A DNA stretch of 64,000 nucleotides, from positions 32,159,154 through 32,223,153 of the forward strand of contig CM033396.1 in NCBI GenBank assembly GCA_019426215.1, written 5' to 3'. The translations under genes were made by a program, and so were the position numbers. A model generated the notes under the pieces. It did not search any database. It was not told the DNA's origin and saw nothing but the letters and a program-made list of their open reading frames with translations. The stretch comes from Buddleja alternifolia. Taxonomy: Eukaryota > Streptophyta > Magnoliopsida > Lamiales > Scrophulariaceae. This document shows, in pieces, positions 23,109 through 35,258 of this stretch. Each line of letters begins with the position of its first letter. The stretch's first letter is position 1.

Positions 23109-23687
23109 GTGGGAGCTATAGATGGTGATGAGGGAAAAGTTAAGATACATAGGTTCGACGGTAGGGATTTTAGATTTTGGAAGATACAGATAGAGGATTA
23201 TCTGTATCAGAAAAAGCTACATGAACCGTTGAAAAGAATGAAGCAGGCGAAGAAGACGGATGAAGATTGGGCGTTGTTAGATTGCCAAGCTCTGGGTGTG
23301 GTTCGGTTGACACTGGCGAGGAATGTTGTTTTCAACATCATCAAAGAGAAGACTACATCGGGTCTGATGGAGGTGCTATCAAATATGTACGAAAAGCCAT
23401 CCACCTCGAACAAGGTATATTTGATGCGTACATTATTTAATTTGAGGATGGGTGAAGGTGGATTTTTGACGGATCACATCAACAAATTTAATGCGATTTT
23501 GACTCAGTTGAGTTCGATAGAAATAACGTTTGATGATGAGATCCAAGCTTTGATCCTACTTTCATCCTTGCTTGATAGTTGGAGTGCAATTATGACTGCG
23601 GTAAGTAGCTCTTTCGGGGATAAGACTCTGAAGGTTCAAGAAATTCGGGATATGATTCTGAGTGAGGATATTCGCAGGAGAATTTAG
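23109..23687 (+). pseudogene. Copia gag polypeptide (UBN2-type)
   Basis: 192 residues with the Copia gag signature: FDGRDFRFWKIQIEDYLYQK near the N-terminus, then the LMEVLSNMYEKPSTSNKVYLM helix and a central NKFNAILTQLSS. Gag assembles the cytoplasmic particle that packages element RNA. The frame begins at GTG, not ATG, suggesting a lost start. The zinc knuckle downstream (CFN-stop-GKCGHY-stop) is interrupted by stops. Confidence 0.8.
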
Positions 23688-23777
23688 GGAAATTATGGCA
23701 GGAGCCTTAAGTGTCAGTGGAGCAAGCAGGCAAACTAGGCAACAGGAAAAACGCAAGGAGGAAGTGGAATGCTTTAA

Positions 23778-24149
23778 TTGAGGAAAATGCGGGCACTACT
23801 AAATAAGTGCAAGGAGCCAAAGAAAGATAGGAAGAAGAAGCAAGATGAGAGATCCATGAATACCATGATGGAGGATCATGGTGATGCTCTGGTTTGTTGT
23901 ACTGAGGATCCAAGGGGTACTTGGATTCTGGACTCAGGTGCATCCTATCACTCTACATCGGAGGAAAAAATGATGGCCAACTATGTTTCTGGTGAGGTTA
24001 GAAAGATTTATCTAGGAGGAGACGAAACCTTGAATACAGTGGGTAAGGGTGATGTTGACATCGAGGATGCCAATGAAGTGAAACTCAAGTTGAGTGAGGT
24101 GAGACATGTTCCGGGTCTTAGGATGAACTTATATCCGTGGGTCAGTTAG
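23778..24149 (+). pseudogene. Copia aspartic protease fragment
   Basis: The catalytic DSG triad sits in TWILDSGASYHST, followed by VRHVPGLRMNL. Both are hallmarks of Copia polyprotein between gag and integrase. Remnants of the pre-integrase segment (GTLYTLEKK) follow in another frame before the 3' LTR. Confidence 0.8.
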
Positions 24150-24434
24150 ACTGAGAAGGGTATACCACGATATTCAGTGGTGGATCTTGGGTGATCACCA
24201 AAGAGAATAGGGTAGTGGCGGGTGGTTCGAGAAAGGGAACATTGTACACGTTGGAAAAGAAGAGAGAGTCCATCAAATGGGGGTCACTTGAGCCGAACGA
24301 ATTGATGGGGCATGGAGATGCTTTGATTTATCTCCATTGATTTTGGGGATATTCCAACTAGATTGAGTTTTCACTTAGGATAAGTGGAAAAGGATGTGTT
24401 CAAGCTATTTTTGATCAGTCTCTAAGTGGGATAT

Positions 24435-24969
24435 TGTTGGGTTAATGAAGTCGGATCAAAAAGAAGGATAAAAAACAAGAGGAAATGGGTGAAAAAGGAA
24501 GAAATCGGGCCAAAAAGGCATTCCAGGACGAAATGCAGCGGTGTAGCGGTGCAGAAGGGAACGCCGTAGCGTTCAAGGACGAATGTCACGAAGTTCGGTG
24601 GCAGAGGTAAAAATTGGAACGCCGCAGCGTTCGGCGCTGGGCACTTCTGAGTAGGTTTCGGATTTGACAAGTTTTGGACTCCTTTTTTGTTTTCTATTGT
24701 GATTAGACTTCTTCCCTTTGTATTAGGAGTTTATTTCCTAATTACTTAAAGTTTAGAATTGCTCTACTATTATAAATAGCTAGACTTAAACATTGTCATT
24801 AATTTTGAATCACTTTGAGAGAGTTGAATAAATATCTAGTTGGAAAGTAGTTTTTTCCCTTGAGAAAGGTTTCCATTAGAAAAATTCGTCTTTCTTCTTG
24901 CTTTTGTTTTCTCATATTATTCTTATTTTTCCTGTTGTTTTTCATCATTGAAAGCCTTGATTCCTAACA
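24435..24969 (+). repeat. Copia 3' LTR
   Basis: 535-bp partner of the LTR at 22473. It differs by substitutions plus small deletions in the GC-rich repeat block and an insertion near 24672-24700. The TATA box is conserved near 24774. Confidence 0.88.
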
Positions 24970-25399
24970 GCTCCATTATATAAATCAAAAGTAATAAATG
25001 TGTAAAAGATTAAACTAATCCCCATTGTCTTCTGTATGAGGCTCTAGAAAAATCAATTAGCTTGGTTTACAAAGCCACCACTTTAACACCCACATCGATT
25101 TGATCACAAAAAGTTTTCTTGTGACATTATCTAAGAAAATTTGAACACCCATGGTCAAGGAATCAAATTGTCTCCTTGGACCTTGATTGACCATTTAATG
25201 CACCTCGCAGGATTATGACACAATGATAATATCTACACTATATAATTTATTGAATTATTCTATGTTCGATCAAGTATAACAAAGTTTAATCCAATTTTAA
25301 CTATTACTATAATGGAGTTATGTAATAAAATTCACCCATCACACCATATTTTCATCATAAAAAATTCAGCCATCTTTATTCTATTTAGTCGGTAAGGAA

Positions 25400-25828
25400 T
25401 GTTAGCAGTGGAGCATGAAGAAAATAAACAAGAAATAACAATAAACCTAAAAGATGACGACGAGAAATTTAACGTTGTTTGCAAAATTACCTACATTCAC
25501 GAACTGAACACTAGATCTATATCTGTATTTCTGAATGAATCGAGTGAATCAAACAATTACCAGCTAAGTTCTTTTATTTATACTAGTGGAGAAGTCAAAA
25601 CCCTAATAAATTAGGAAACACAATCTTAATTAACTTTGGGAACAATTTCGATCACAACAGAACTCAAACTTGCCAAAATCCACCCTGAACTCGTCAAAAC
25701 ACTCCCAACAATCTAAACTCGAAGCTACACCTCCCAAAATCCAGCGATGCAGCGCGAGTTCGACACATTCTACGTCTCGGTGTTGCGGCATGAGCTTCAC
25801 TCACGTTGTGGCATCAGTTTTGGGGCGG
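25400..25828 (-). repeat. Partial LTR unit (Copia-like), tandem with next
   Basis: On the minus strand the order is GC-rich GAGACGTAGAATGTGTCGAA, a TATAAATA-like box, and a U5-like segment ending with repeated TTTCTTGTTATTTC words. It is a diverged, shorter copy of the unit at 25829-26415. Confidence 0.55.
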
Positions 25829-26415
25829 CATGAAGAAAATAAACAAGAAATAACAAGAAACCTAAAAGATGAACACGAGGCATTTAACGTGGTTAGGTAA
25901 ACTACCTACATCCACTAGTCAACCCTAGATTTACATCTTTATTTATGAGTGAAATCGAGTTAATCAAACAATTACAAGTTAAGTTATTCTATTTATAATA
26001 GTGGACAAGTCAAAACTCTAACAAATTAAGAAACACAATCCTAATTAACCAGAGTAATAATTCCTATCACAATAGGAAATCAACCCAATCAAAATAAGAC
26101 TCAAACTTGCCAAAAATCCGCCCTGAACTTGTCAAAACACATTCAACATCCTATACTCGTGTCTACAACTCCTTGGGCGTTGCAACGCGAGTTAGACACA
26201 TTCTGTGTCTCGGCGCTGCAGCGCCAATATTTGTTGTTCTCGCGCTGCGCTGTGGTACCCCTTTCTCATTATTGCATCGTCGTTCCTCTTTGCACCGCGA
26301 CTCTGGTTTTTTCCTGACCCTTTTTGGCTCCGTCTTGGATCCGTTTTTTGCGCGTTTAATCCCCTTTTTGATCCAACTCCACTGTATCCATCATATTCCA
26401 CTGTAGAAGGACATG
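25829..26415 (-). repeat. Solo-type LTR unit (Copia-like), minus orientation
   Basis: In the minus sense it carries a GC-rich block with CGCTGCAGCGCCGAG, a CTATTATAAATAG box, and a U5-like part with GTAGGTAGTTTACC. The layout parallels the Copia LTRs at 22473 and 24435 but belongs to another family. No internal domain accompanies it. Confidence 0.55.
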
Positions 26416-26449
26416 AACTCGGAATATGTACATAATCTGCCGTCACAAA

Positions 26450-26889
26450 ACTATAGTGATATCATATATGCAATAATAACATTAAAATATAGCATGGTAG
26501 CTTGTGTCTATGAAATTACTGCAGGCAAGGACAATTCACATAAAATGAAAGCGTTACAGCTTTCAACAGAACACAGAACACCCTTCAGAGGGAGCCAATA
26601 CAATATAATACGACACAACAGTGTATTCGTACACTATCACACCATGCAAAATCCAAAAGCACATTGATATTCAGTTATTCCATGCCAGAATTTCCCAAGT
26701 ACAAAAAAATCTATAATAAAAATATCAAAATCTTTAAAGGGCTTTTCTGGTAAAGTACAAAGATAAAAGATCTTTAAAAGCCACCCCCATCCCTCCAAGT
26801 GTCACAAGGAGAAAAGGCTCTAACCAAATTTCCTCTGTGTGTACTAATTAATTTGTTGTTTTTCTTGAAAAAAAAAAAAACAGAAAAAA
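26450..26889 (+). promoter_or_regulatory. LEAFY proximal promoter and 5' UTR
   Basis: The roughly 440 bp between the LTR block and the LEAFY start codon. Pyrimidine-rich leader and an A-run (26868-26889) directly before ATG. Individual transcription-factor sites cannot be assigned with confidence. Confidence 0.45.
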
Positions 26890-29800
26890 ATGGATCCTGA
26901 TGCCTTCTCAGCAAGCTTGTTCAAGTGGGACCCACGAGGTGTTCTGCCGCCACCGAACAGGCTGCTGGAAGCGGTGGTGCCGCCACCGCCGCAGCCGCAG
27001 CCTCCGGCGGCGGCCGTCTACTCTATGAGGCCGAGAGAGCTTGGAGGGCTGGAGGAGATCTTTCAAGCTTATGGGATAAGATATTTCACTGCTGCTAAAA
27101 TCGCTGAGCTGGGATTCACTGTAAACACGCTTTTGGACATGAGGGATGAAGAGCTTGATGAGATGATGAACAGCCTCTGTCAGATTTTCAGGTGGGACCT
27201 ACTTGTTGGGGAGAGGTATGGTATCAAGGCCGCCGTCAGAGCTGAGCGCCGCCGCCTTGATGAGGAGGAAGTGAGGCGGCGCCACCTACTCTCAGGTGAC
27301 ACTACGCATGCCCTTGATGCACTATCTCAAGAAGGTTAGATATATATATGTAGCTTCTGTTGATATAATTCATTTTGTTTTAATTTGAAACTCGTTATGA
27401 TAATATTTCGTATTAATAAGTTAAAAGTTATATGTGATGTTAATTTGCAATTAAAATTTGTACGTCCTAAAGTTTAATATTATTAACTCGAGACTTCGAG
27501 GGTCTACTTTAATTTGCTAGATTTTCTGCCAAGTGCAGATAATCCAAACTGTTCATTACGTAATCAGAACTGCATGCATGAACATAAAATTATCCTGTAA
27601 TGAGTAATGTTATATATAATTATCAATTTAATGACAGTTCCAATTATTTTGACAATAATTTATTAGCTAAATACAAATTCAAATATTTTATAACAAGAAG
27701 TTCTTCTTATAAAGGTAGGGATGGAGAGAATTCCTTTTTTAATCTATAAATTTTATATCCGAAATTTTGCCTCCTCGAAGTTTAAGAATGTCGAGCTTTA
27801 GTCCTATTTTTTTGTGTTCGTCACAAGACCAAAAATTCTGGTTTCTCGTCCCTTCATAAAGGGATTATTTCTATAATTCGAGGTAGTAATAAACCATGAA
27901 GCAGAATCGGTTATATTGATATCAATTTCCATAAAGTATTTCAATAGTAAATTTTATTTGAAAATTGATAAGATATAGTGAAATTAATTAACATGCATTT
28001 TTTTCAAAATTTTGCCATATTTTAATGAGAACTGCGAAGTAGGGTTGTCAGAGGAGCCAGTGCAGCAAGAGAAGGAGGCGGCGGGAAGCGGTGGCGGAGG
28101 AGTGTGGGAGATGGTGGTGGCGGGTGGCAGGAAACAGCGGCGAAGGAAGAATTACAAGGGGCGGTCTAGAATGGCTTCTATGGAGGAGGAGGACGACGAT
28201 GATGAGACGGAGGGGGGGGAGGATGACGATTGTGGCGGTGGCGGAGGAAGCGAGAGGCAAAGGGAGCATCCGTTCATCGTGACGGAGCCTGGTGAGGTGG
28301 CGCGTGGGAAGAAGAACGGCCTTGATTATCTCTTCCATCTCTATGAGCAATGCCGCGAGTTCTTGATCCAAGTTCAAAACATTGCCAAGGAGAGAGGAGA
28401 AAAATGTCCCACCAAGGTTAGTTTTACTAGACATTAGTATATATCTATTTAAAATAAATAAGTAAATCAGTTTTCTTCCAATTTCTCAAAATTTAAAAAG
28501 ATAAAAAAATATATTTTCGCATGCTCTAGAGTTATATATAAATGTTTATGACATTGAAAATACTCCATTTGTCCTTCAATAAAGGGAATATTTTTTGCCA
28601 GAATTGGTCTGATCGAATTCAAATGAAGTTTACAATGCGATCATTCTATTGTAAAACCACCATATCTTTCTTCAACATTTTGGTATAATACATTAGTGCT
28701 ACATCAATTAATCGTAGACACTTGACTTTAATAATTATAAAAGAAACAATAAATTATAATTTAAAGATCGTGACTCTGTTGTTTATTAGTGTTACACCAA
28801 ATGCATAGAAATTTTCCCCTTTCAACAATTGTTATATTATTTAGTACTCTACACTTACTAGATTGTAATAATTGCATAAAATAATGCCAAATAAATTATT
28901 TTTTGAATAATAAGGAGAATTATAACAAAAGAATGAATCAAGTGGAAGACATGATCTTATGTCAAACATATATACACCAATACTTTTTGTAGTTCTCTCT
29001 ATTTTGTTAATGTAGGATGTCTTATTTGCAGTAGTTTGACTGTGAAAGGTAATAAAATAATATAAAAAAGAGTAAATAAAATAGGTTGATGATAATGAAG
29101 GGGTGATATTTAGTGAGATTGAGAGTTGGACTCCCGATCAATTTTAGTCACACAAATTGTTAATATACAATAAAATACATATATATTTTGATGAATCCAC
29201 ACATATTTTAACATTTCGGCAGAAATTGATTGTCTCACTAAGTATCACCCATAATAAAGCATGCAACTTTTTGTGGCAGTATTGACATAGACAATGCTAC
29301 TGTTGGAAAATCAAGTGTTAGTATGATGAATTGAGTTATCCGTACATATGGGCCTGATGACGGGCTCAGAAAAAGCCAGAAACAAGGTGTCCACATGAGA
29401 GCTTGACAACTAGTGTACGGATTTCTGGGCTTTTCTGCAAAAGGCCCAAAGCATCATTTGCACAGTAGTCCTTGTAGACATTTGACACCTGTTTTCAAAG
29501 AAAATCTATAAATACTGACACCAAAGTAATATTATATATATATCATTATATTATATTTCCTTGCCTTTTCCTTTTTTATTGATTTATTTATAGGTGTGGA
29601 ATTTTAACATGGAATCTTTTGAATTTCTTCTTCTTTGCTCAACCATAATCTCTCTCTTCTTTAAAGAATCTCACTATTAAATAATCTATATCTATATCTA
29701 TATTTATACTATTATAAAAGTATGAATTTTAGAAGGTGTTTCTTCCAAATTCCAATTGTAAAAGTACACTATTGCTCTTTATTTATATAACTTCATTATA

Positions 29801-30744
29801 ACTTAATCATTATATATTATATATGTTTGTTACTAATTACAAATAAAAAATAGAACAATATTCTCAAACTAAAATTGTATGAATTTGAATGTCTCCACTT
29901 TATCATTAGGTCGAGACATTGTTAACAACATTGATTTTTTTTTTCAACTGCAAAATCAATTATCTGAGTGCAAAGAATTTGTCAAAACGAAAATAAAGAC
30001 AAATCAACATACAATTACTCTAGACTTTATAGGTACGACGTTGTCTCACGTGTCTTCTATTCCTAATTGGTTTAGGATTGTGTGAGATTATTCTTAAAAA
30101 TTCACAAAATTTTAAATTTTGGGATAACCAAAATTATATATGGGATAGGACTTATAATAGGTGGATAGTAGTAATTACAGTGTGCTATGTAGTTTCAAAA
30201 TTCTTGACAATACTTTGGGGGCAATAAACTTTAACAAATGTCGACGTAAGTATCATACATAAATTCAATATCAAAGAATTAATCTTGTATAAGATCAGTA
30301 TCTAGACCATAACACAATTTCACATTAATCATACTCTTTAGTAGGAGCATAATTTAATCCTTGTACTAAAAATCACAGGTGACGAACCAAGTGTTCCGGT
30401 ACGCAAAGAAAGCCGGAGCGAACTACATAAACAAGCCCAAAATGAGGCACTACGTGCACTGCTATGCGCTCCACTGCCTCGACGAGGCATCATCCAACGC
30501 GCTGCGTAGAGCTTTCAAGGAGAGAGGAGAGAACGTTGGCGCGTGGAGGCAGGCCTGCTACAAGCCTCTTGTGGCCATAGCAGCAAGGCAGGGATGGGAT
30601 ATCGACGCCATATTCAATGCTCATCCATGCCTCGCCGTCTGGTACGTCCCCACCAAGCTCCGCCAGCTCTGCCATGCTGAGAGGAGCAGCGCTGCCGCAT
30701 CCAGCTCCATTACCGGTGGTGGGACCGATCACTTGCCTTTCTAG
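26890..30744 (+). CDS. LFY: LEAFY/FLORICAULA floral-meristem transcription factor, three exons
   Basis: Exons 26890-27334, 28043-28416 and 30379-30744 join in phase to 394 residues, the family's usual structure and size. Exon 1 encodes the conserved N-terminal SAM-type oligomerisation domain ([20 protein letters not shown] through [16 protein letters not shown]). Exon 2 has Gly-rich and acidic linkers and the basic [10 protein letters not shown], then the start of the DNA-binding domain ([20 protein letters not shown]). Exon 3 completes the helix-turn-helix DNA-binding fold ([51 protein letters not shown]). LFY acts in the nucleus to specify floral identity and activate MADS-box genes. Residue 357 is Cys where relatives have Arg (HPRL motif). 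Intron 2 (2.0 kb) holds repeat debris. Confidence 0.96.
27335..28042 (+). other. LEAFY intron 1
   Basis: GTTAGA donor and TAG acceptor. AT-rich with no feature recognised. Confidence 0.85.
28417..30378 (+). other. LEAFY intron 2 with LTR-like debris
   Basis: GTTAGT donor and CACAG acceptor. From 29301 a TGTTGGAAAATC start, GC-richer text and a TATAAATA box at about 29507 resemble an LTR 5' half. No matching terminus was located. Confidence 0.6.
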
Positions 30745-31088
30745 TGCGTAATTGGTGTTATGGAAATTTAAGTAGATTTGAGTTGTGAGATTGTAATGTT
30801 CCTTTCAATTTGCCCATGTAATGGTAACTTGATCTTGTAGTAGTAAGTAAGAGTACTAGGATTTTTCCCTTTTCATGTTTGTTAGCATGATAACCAATAC
30901 ATGTTAACTATAATGACCATAATTTCGAATATCTATCTCAAATTGGTATTTTATCTCATTTTATTATTTCATATTTAATTTTAATTACATAAATCTTTTC
31001 TTTAAATTAGTCAAATTCCAATCTCTTTATATTACATAGTTAGGTAGCTATAGCCTGTCAATAGTATGATTGTAGTATATAAACACTT
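30360..31088 (+). repeat. Tandem duplication, copy 1 left part (LEAFY exon 3 and 3' flank)
   Basis: Matches 40841-41483 throughout exon 3 and about 340 bp of downstream sequence. It is split from its right part (40547-40840) by the Mutator-like element. Confidence 0.9.
31079..31088. other. Left target-site duplication of the 9.4-kb MULE
   Basis: ATAAACACTT here versus ATAAACAGTT at 40537-40546 (9 of 10 identical). Confidence 0.75.
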
Positions 31089-31360
31089 GGATTTTTTAAA
31101 TAAATAACATAGTTTTTAATAATTTTTTAAAAAATAATATACAAAATATTAAAAATTCAGAAATAGAACAATACGCCAATTGGAATGGTGTATCCACCTG
31201 GTTACGCCATTCCAATTGGCGTATCGTCTAATAATTTTTTTTTTTTTGTAATTTCGTTCAATTTTTTTTTTATTTTTTGCCGTTGAGTCTGGATACGCCA
31301 TTCTTAATGGCGTAACCTTACATACGTGTCAGGATACGCCATGTACAATGGCATAACCTC
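31089..31360 (+). repeat. Left TIR of the MULE with palindromic TACGCCATT modules
   Basis: Contains four imperfect palindromes of the form TACGCCATT-N4-AATGGCGTA (about 31170-31228, 31293-31318 and 31332-31358). Confidence 0.85.
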
Positions 31361-32100
31361 ACCCTTTTTTCTCTTTCTCCCCCTCCCTTCTTTTCTTCTC
31401 TCTTCTTCTTCCTCTTCTCTCCGTCTACTGCTTTGCTGCTTCATTCTTCCTCCATCTTCCATTCTTCCTCTCTCTCAATTGCATTATATCCGTAGATCAC
31501 AAGGTAATTTTTTTAATTCTATATTATTATTCAGTTAAATACATTTTTTGAGTTAGTGTAGTATTTCTTTCCTATAGTTTAAATATTCACAATTTTTAAT
31601 TTTAATTTTGAATCAAGTTATAACATAAATATTAGTTTAAATGTTAATCTTTGAGTTTATGGTTTATATATTTATTGCATTCTAATTTTAGGTGTAAATT
31701 ATGTTAGGTATAATATCGAAATTAATGTTTAGGGTATGAACTTTAAATTAATTATATAGTTTTTATTATGTACTTAGCTTTGGAATGTAGTTGTTTTTAG
31801 GATATGAACTTTGATTTAATTATGTAGTTTTTATTTTGTATTTAGATTTTAAATGTAGTTGGTTTTAGGGTATGTACTTTGATTTAATTATGTAGTTTTT
31901 ATTTTGTACTTAGATTTTCAATGTAGTTGTTTTTAGGATTTGAACTTTGATATAATATTTTAGGTAAAATGTATAATTTTGTGCTCATAATTTTGAGATG
32001 TAATATTGAATTTAGTGTTTATGAATGATATTCTTAGGTTTTTTTACAAGGTTTAATTTTTGTTTTCGCGCTATAAATTGATAATGTATATTTTGCAGAA

Positions 32101-34993
32101 ATGTCTAGGCAGAACTTAGTTGATGTTTGCATATTTTTGGATGGACAAATAATTGAAGATGTGAACTATATGTTGAGTTATAGTGTTCCAGCAACAACGT
32201 ACATGAGAATATCTCGTTCGATCACATTTGTTGAATTGGTGAATAAGGTATATGAGAGTACAGGAATTAATCCGAATGAATTCTCGTTGAAAGTTTTTTC
32301 GAACTACTCCTTTGAGGATAGAAATTTGCTCAGGCAGAGAGCTATGGAGGTAAAAAATGATGGTGATTTAAGTTTTTTCTTGGATCCTTATACTGGTGTT
32401 AGTACAATGGATCTTTATATTCAAAAAGAGCCAATACAATCTCAGGGTCGATACACATCGCTGTTAACACAGATGACGTCGTATCAGCCAACCCAATTCT
32501 CACCATTTTGTGCTCAACCACTCTTACCAAATTTAAATGTCAGTAGTTATCCGAATGACGATATATCTATGTAGGTAATTTTTATTTTTATATTTGCTTT
32601 GTATCATCATACTTTTAAATAAATGTTATAATTGAGTTAATTTTTTTTTATGAGAAGTTTTAATTGTATCACTTTTTGATAGTTTTTCTTTATTATGATT
32701 ACCTTTTTAGGATGTTCTACATCGGGTAATGCTTTTGGAGGTGTTGAAAATGTGCCAAATTTCCCTTTGGCCGCTCATGGCTCAGGGAGTTATGCAATGG
32801 ATGATGAAGATGAGGGTAATAATGAATCGTCTATACATTTGCATAATTTTTGTTTCCTATTTTATTTTATTCTTTATAATTGCATTATATGAATATGTAT
32901 TATAACAAACCTTAATTTAATTTCAATTTTTTGTACATGTAGGTTTGTCTACTCACAATCATCACGAGTTTGGGCATTTTGACGAAGGCAACTATAGTGC
33001 TCATTTTTCTCATCATGGAGGGGCGAGCAATTCGATACCACCTCCAAACGACCAGTTTGAGGATGAGAATGACAGTGCTTGTCGAAATTCGCTTGATGGG
33101 CTTTCAGACTCGGACTTAGAGGCAAATATCAACAACGATCCGAATTATGAGGAAAATGTTGAGGAAGATGTTCCTCGAACAGAGAATCAACCACGGCTTC
33201 ATTCTGTGCTCCCATTCTACTCTACATCATATGAAGAATTACAAGGAGACTCATTAAATCGGCCACGTGAAGTTGGGGATATGACTTATGATTATCAGAT
33301 AGGCAATCTTGGTTTGGGATTAACATTTGAGAACAAAGAAAGTTTGCAAAGAGCGGTGAAAGACTACCACGTAACACATGAGAAACGAGAGTTTACGGTG
33401 CAACTCAGTAACCCGACTACTTATGTTGTTGTATGCAAACACAAAAACGAAAGAAAAGGGTGCAAGTTTAGACTTCGAGCTCATTTTAGCCAGAAAACAC
33501 ATTATTGGATGATATCAAAATATAAAGGGTCACATGAGTGTATGCTTGAAAATGTGGACAAAAACCACCATAATTTGGACATGAATATGATTGCCAACAA
33601 ACTTCTGGGACAAGTTCAAATTGGTCCGTCAATTAAGGTTGCACGAATAGTTCAAATGGTAAATGAAAAATGGAAATGCCAGATTTCGTATGGCAAGGCT
33701 TGGCACAGCTTGCAACGTGCAAATGAGATTGTATACGGGACTTGGGAGAATTCCGTTCCACTGTTACCTAAGTTCTTGGGAGCTATACAGAAGTGGAATC
33801 CGGGCACGGTTGTTGAATGGAAACACAAAAGCATCTATCAAAATCCAAAAATGTTTATGTATGTGTTTTGGGCATTCAAGTCGTGTATAGATGGATTCCA
33901 ACATTGCCGGAGAGTTATTTGCGTTGATGGGACACATCTATATGCACGCTACAAGGGTAAATTATTGATCGCAATGACTCTTGATGGAAATAATCAGATT
34001 TTGCCTTTTGCATTTGCAATTGTTGATAATGAGTCGAATGACTCGTGGTTGTGGTTTCTGCAATTGGTGAGCAAACATTTTATTCGAAGGAACGAAGGTG
34101 TGTGCCTTATTTCTGATCGTCACCACGGTATACGGCATGCTTCTGAGCTTGTACCAGCCTTTTGCCCCCCTCATGGAGCTCATCGATATTGCCTACGACA
34201 TGTGTCTTCAAACTTTAATACTCATTTCAACAATAAAGTTTTGAAGACTCTATGTTATCAGGCAGGCATGACACATAGTATTTCAAAGTTCGATAAAATC
34301 ATGCAGGATATCCGACAAAAGGAGGAAGAGGCTTTCATTTATCTTAGCAGAATTCCATTTGAAAAGTGGACACTTGCACACGATGGAGGGGTGCGCGAAG
34401 GCATTATGACAACAAATATGGGAGAGAGCTTAAATGGTGTTTTGAAAGGTGTTCATCATCTACCGCCCACTGCGATTGTGGAATGCACATTTCATCGCTA
34501 TGTCGATTATTTTTATAAGCGACACCGAGAAGCCTTGACAATGGGGGGAAATTCGGGGCTGACAGAGTATGCTTACAATATGTACTCAGAATCACAAAAA
34601 GCATCCAAGACACACACTGTCAGGCACTTTGATCATCTTGATGAAACTGGTCAAGTTTACACCAAAGCGCAGCTCGGATATCGTTCTCTAAAGTATGTCG
34701 TTAACATAAAGAGAAAATATTGTTCTTGTGGAAGATGGACCACACAAAAAATTCCATGCTCACATGCGATTGCGTTATGTGTCAATTTGCACAAAAGGTC
34801 GATCCCGTTGGTTGAAAAGTATTATAGGGCAAGTGAGTATTTACAAACATATCAAGCAAAATTTTTCCCTTTGCATGAGGCTCATTTTTGGGATGTACCT
34901 AATTTTGAGTTGGTCCATGACCCTCTGTCGAAGATACAACGACGAGTAGGCAGAAATGTGACTACTCGAATTCCCAATGAGATGGATTGGTAG
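32101..34993 (+). CDS. MULE transposase (MuDR/SWIM type), probably three exons
   Basis: The main exon 32943-34993 encodes 683 residues in an open frame. It has a MuDR N-terminal domain (about 115-200), a MULE DDE catalytic core with Asp328 (CVDGTHL), Asp391 (ISDRHHG) and Glu494 (NMGESLN), and a C-terminal SWIM zinc finger CSCGRW...PCSHAIALC at about 593-612. A short exon (32711-32815) joins in phase (GAG-G|GT). An upstream ORF (32101-32570) carries the PB1-like N-terminus common in plant MULE transposases. Its splice to the middle exon is uncertain: the best donors give a stop or the wrong phase, so the N-terminus may be damaged. The protein would bind the TIRs and cut and join the element in the nucleus. 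Confidence 0.85.
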
Positions 34994-35258
34994 TTATGTA
35001 TTGCAATCGAGCATTGATATGTATGTGTTGGATAATGAGATATTTATTTTGACCGTATTTGTTGCAATTTTTTTGCTCGCATTTGGCTTGTTTCTGTACA
35101 TTTATTGGCTACGATTTGGCTCATTTTGATGCCCGAGTGAGGATATATGGCCATGTGAAGAAGACATGTTGAAATACTTTATTGAAATTACAATACAATA
35201 AAAAACTCATGTGAAATACTTTATTAAAATTTCAATACAATAAAAAGCTTCATTTACT

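Larger units (their letters stand above)
22473..24969 (+). mobile_element. Deleted Ty1/Copia retrotransposon (LTRs + gag + protease fragment)
   Basis: Direct LTRs at 22473-23008 and 24435-24969 (TGTTGG...CTAACA) flank only 1.4 kb. The left LTR is followed at once by a degenerate Met-tRNA primer site (TGATATCAAGAGCC). The interior encodes a gag-type domain and the start of the protease, then runs straight into the 3' LTR. Integrase, reverse transcriptase and RNase H are absent. Flanks GCTCA and GCTCC look like a 5-bp target duplication with one mismatch. Confidence 0.88.

Noticed and set aside
24422..24670. Minus-strand ORFs over the Copia LTRs (also 22460-22732)
   Set aside because: Repeat in both LTRs and result from GC-rich LTR text; no protein family.
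28048..28434. Long minus-strand ORF opposite LEAFY exon 2
   Set aside because: Shadow of the GC-rich coding exon; low-complexity Leu/Pro composition.
29690..30090. Helitron 5' end (TCTATATC...TTATAAAAG)
   Set aside because: No CTRR terminus with hairpin found downstream; microsatellite-like start.
30490..30732. Minus-strand ORF opposite LEAFY exon 3
   Set aside because: Shadow frame; the plus strand encodes the LEAFY DNA-binding domain.
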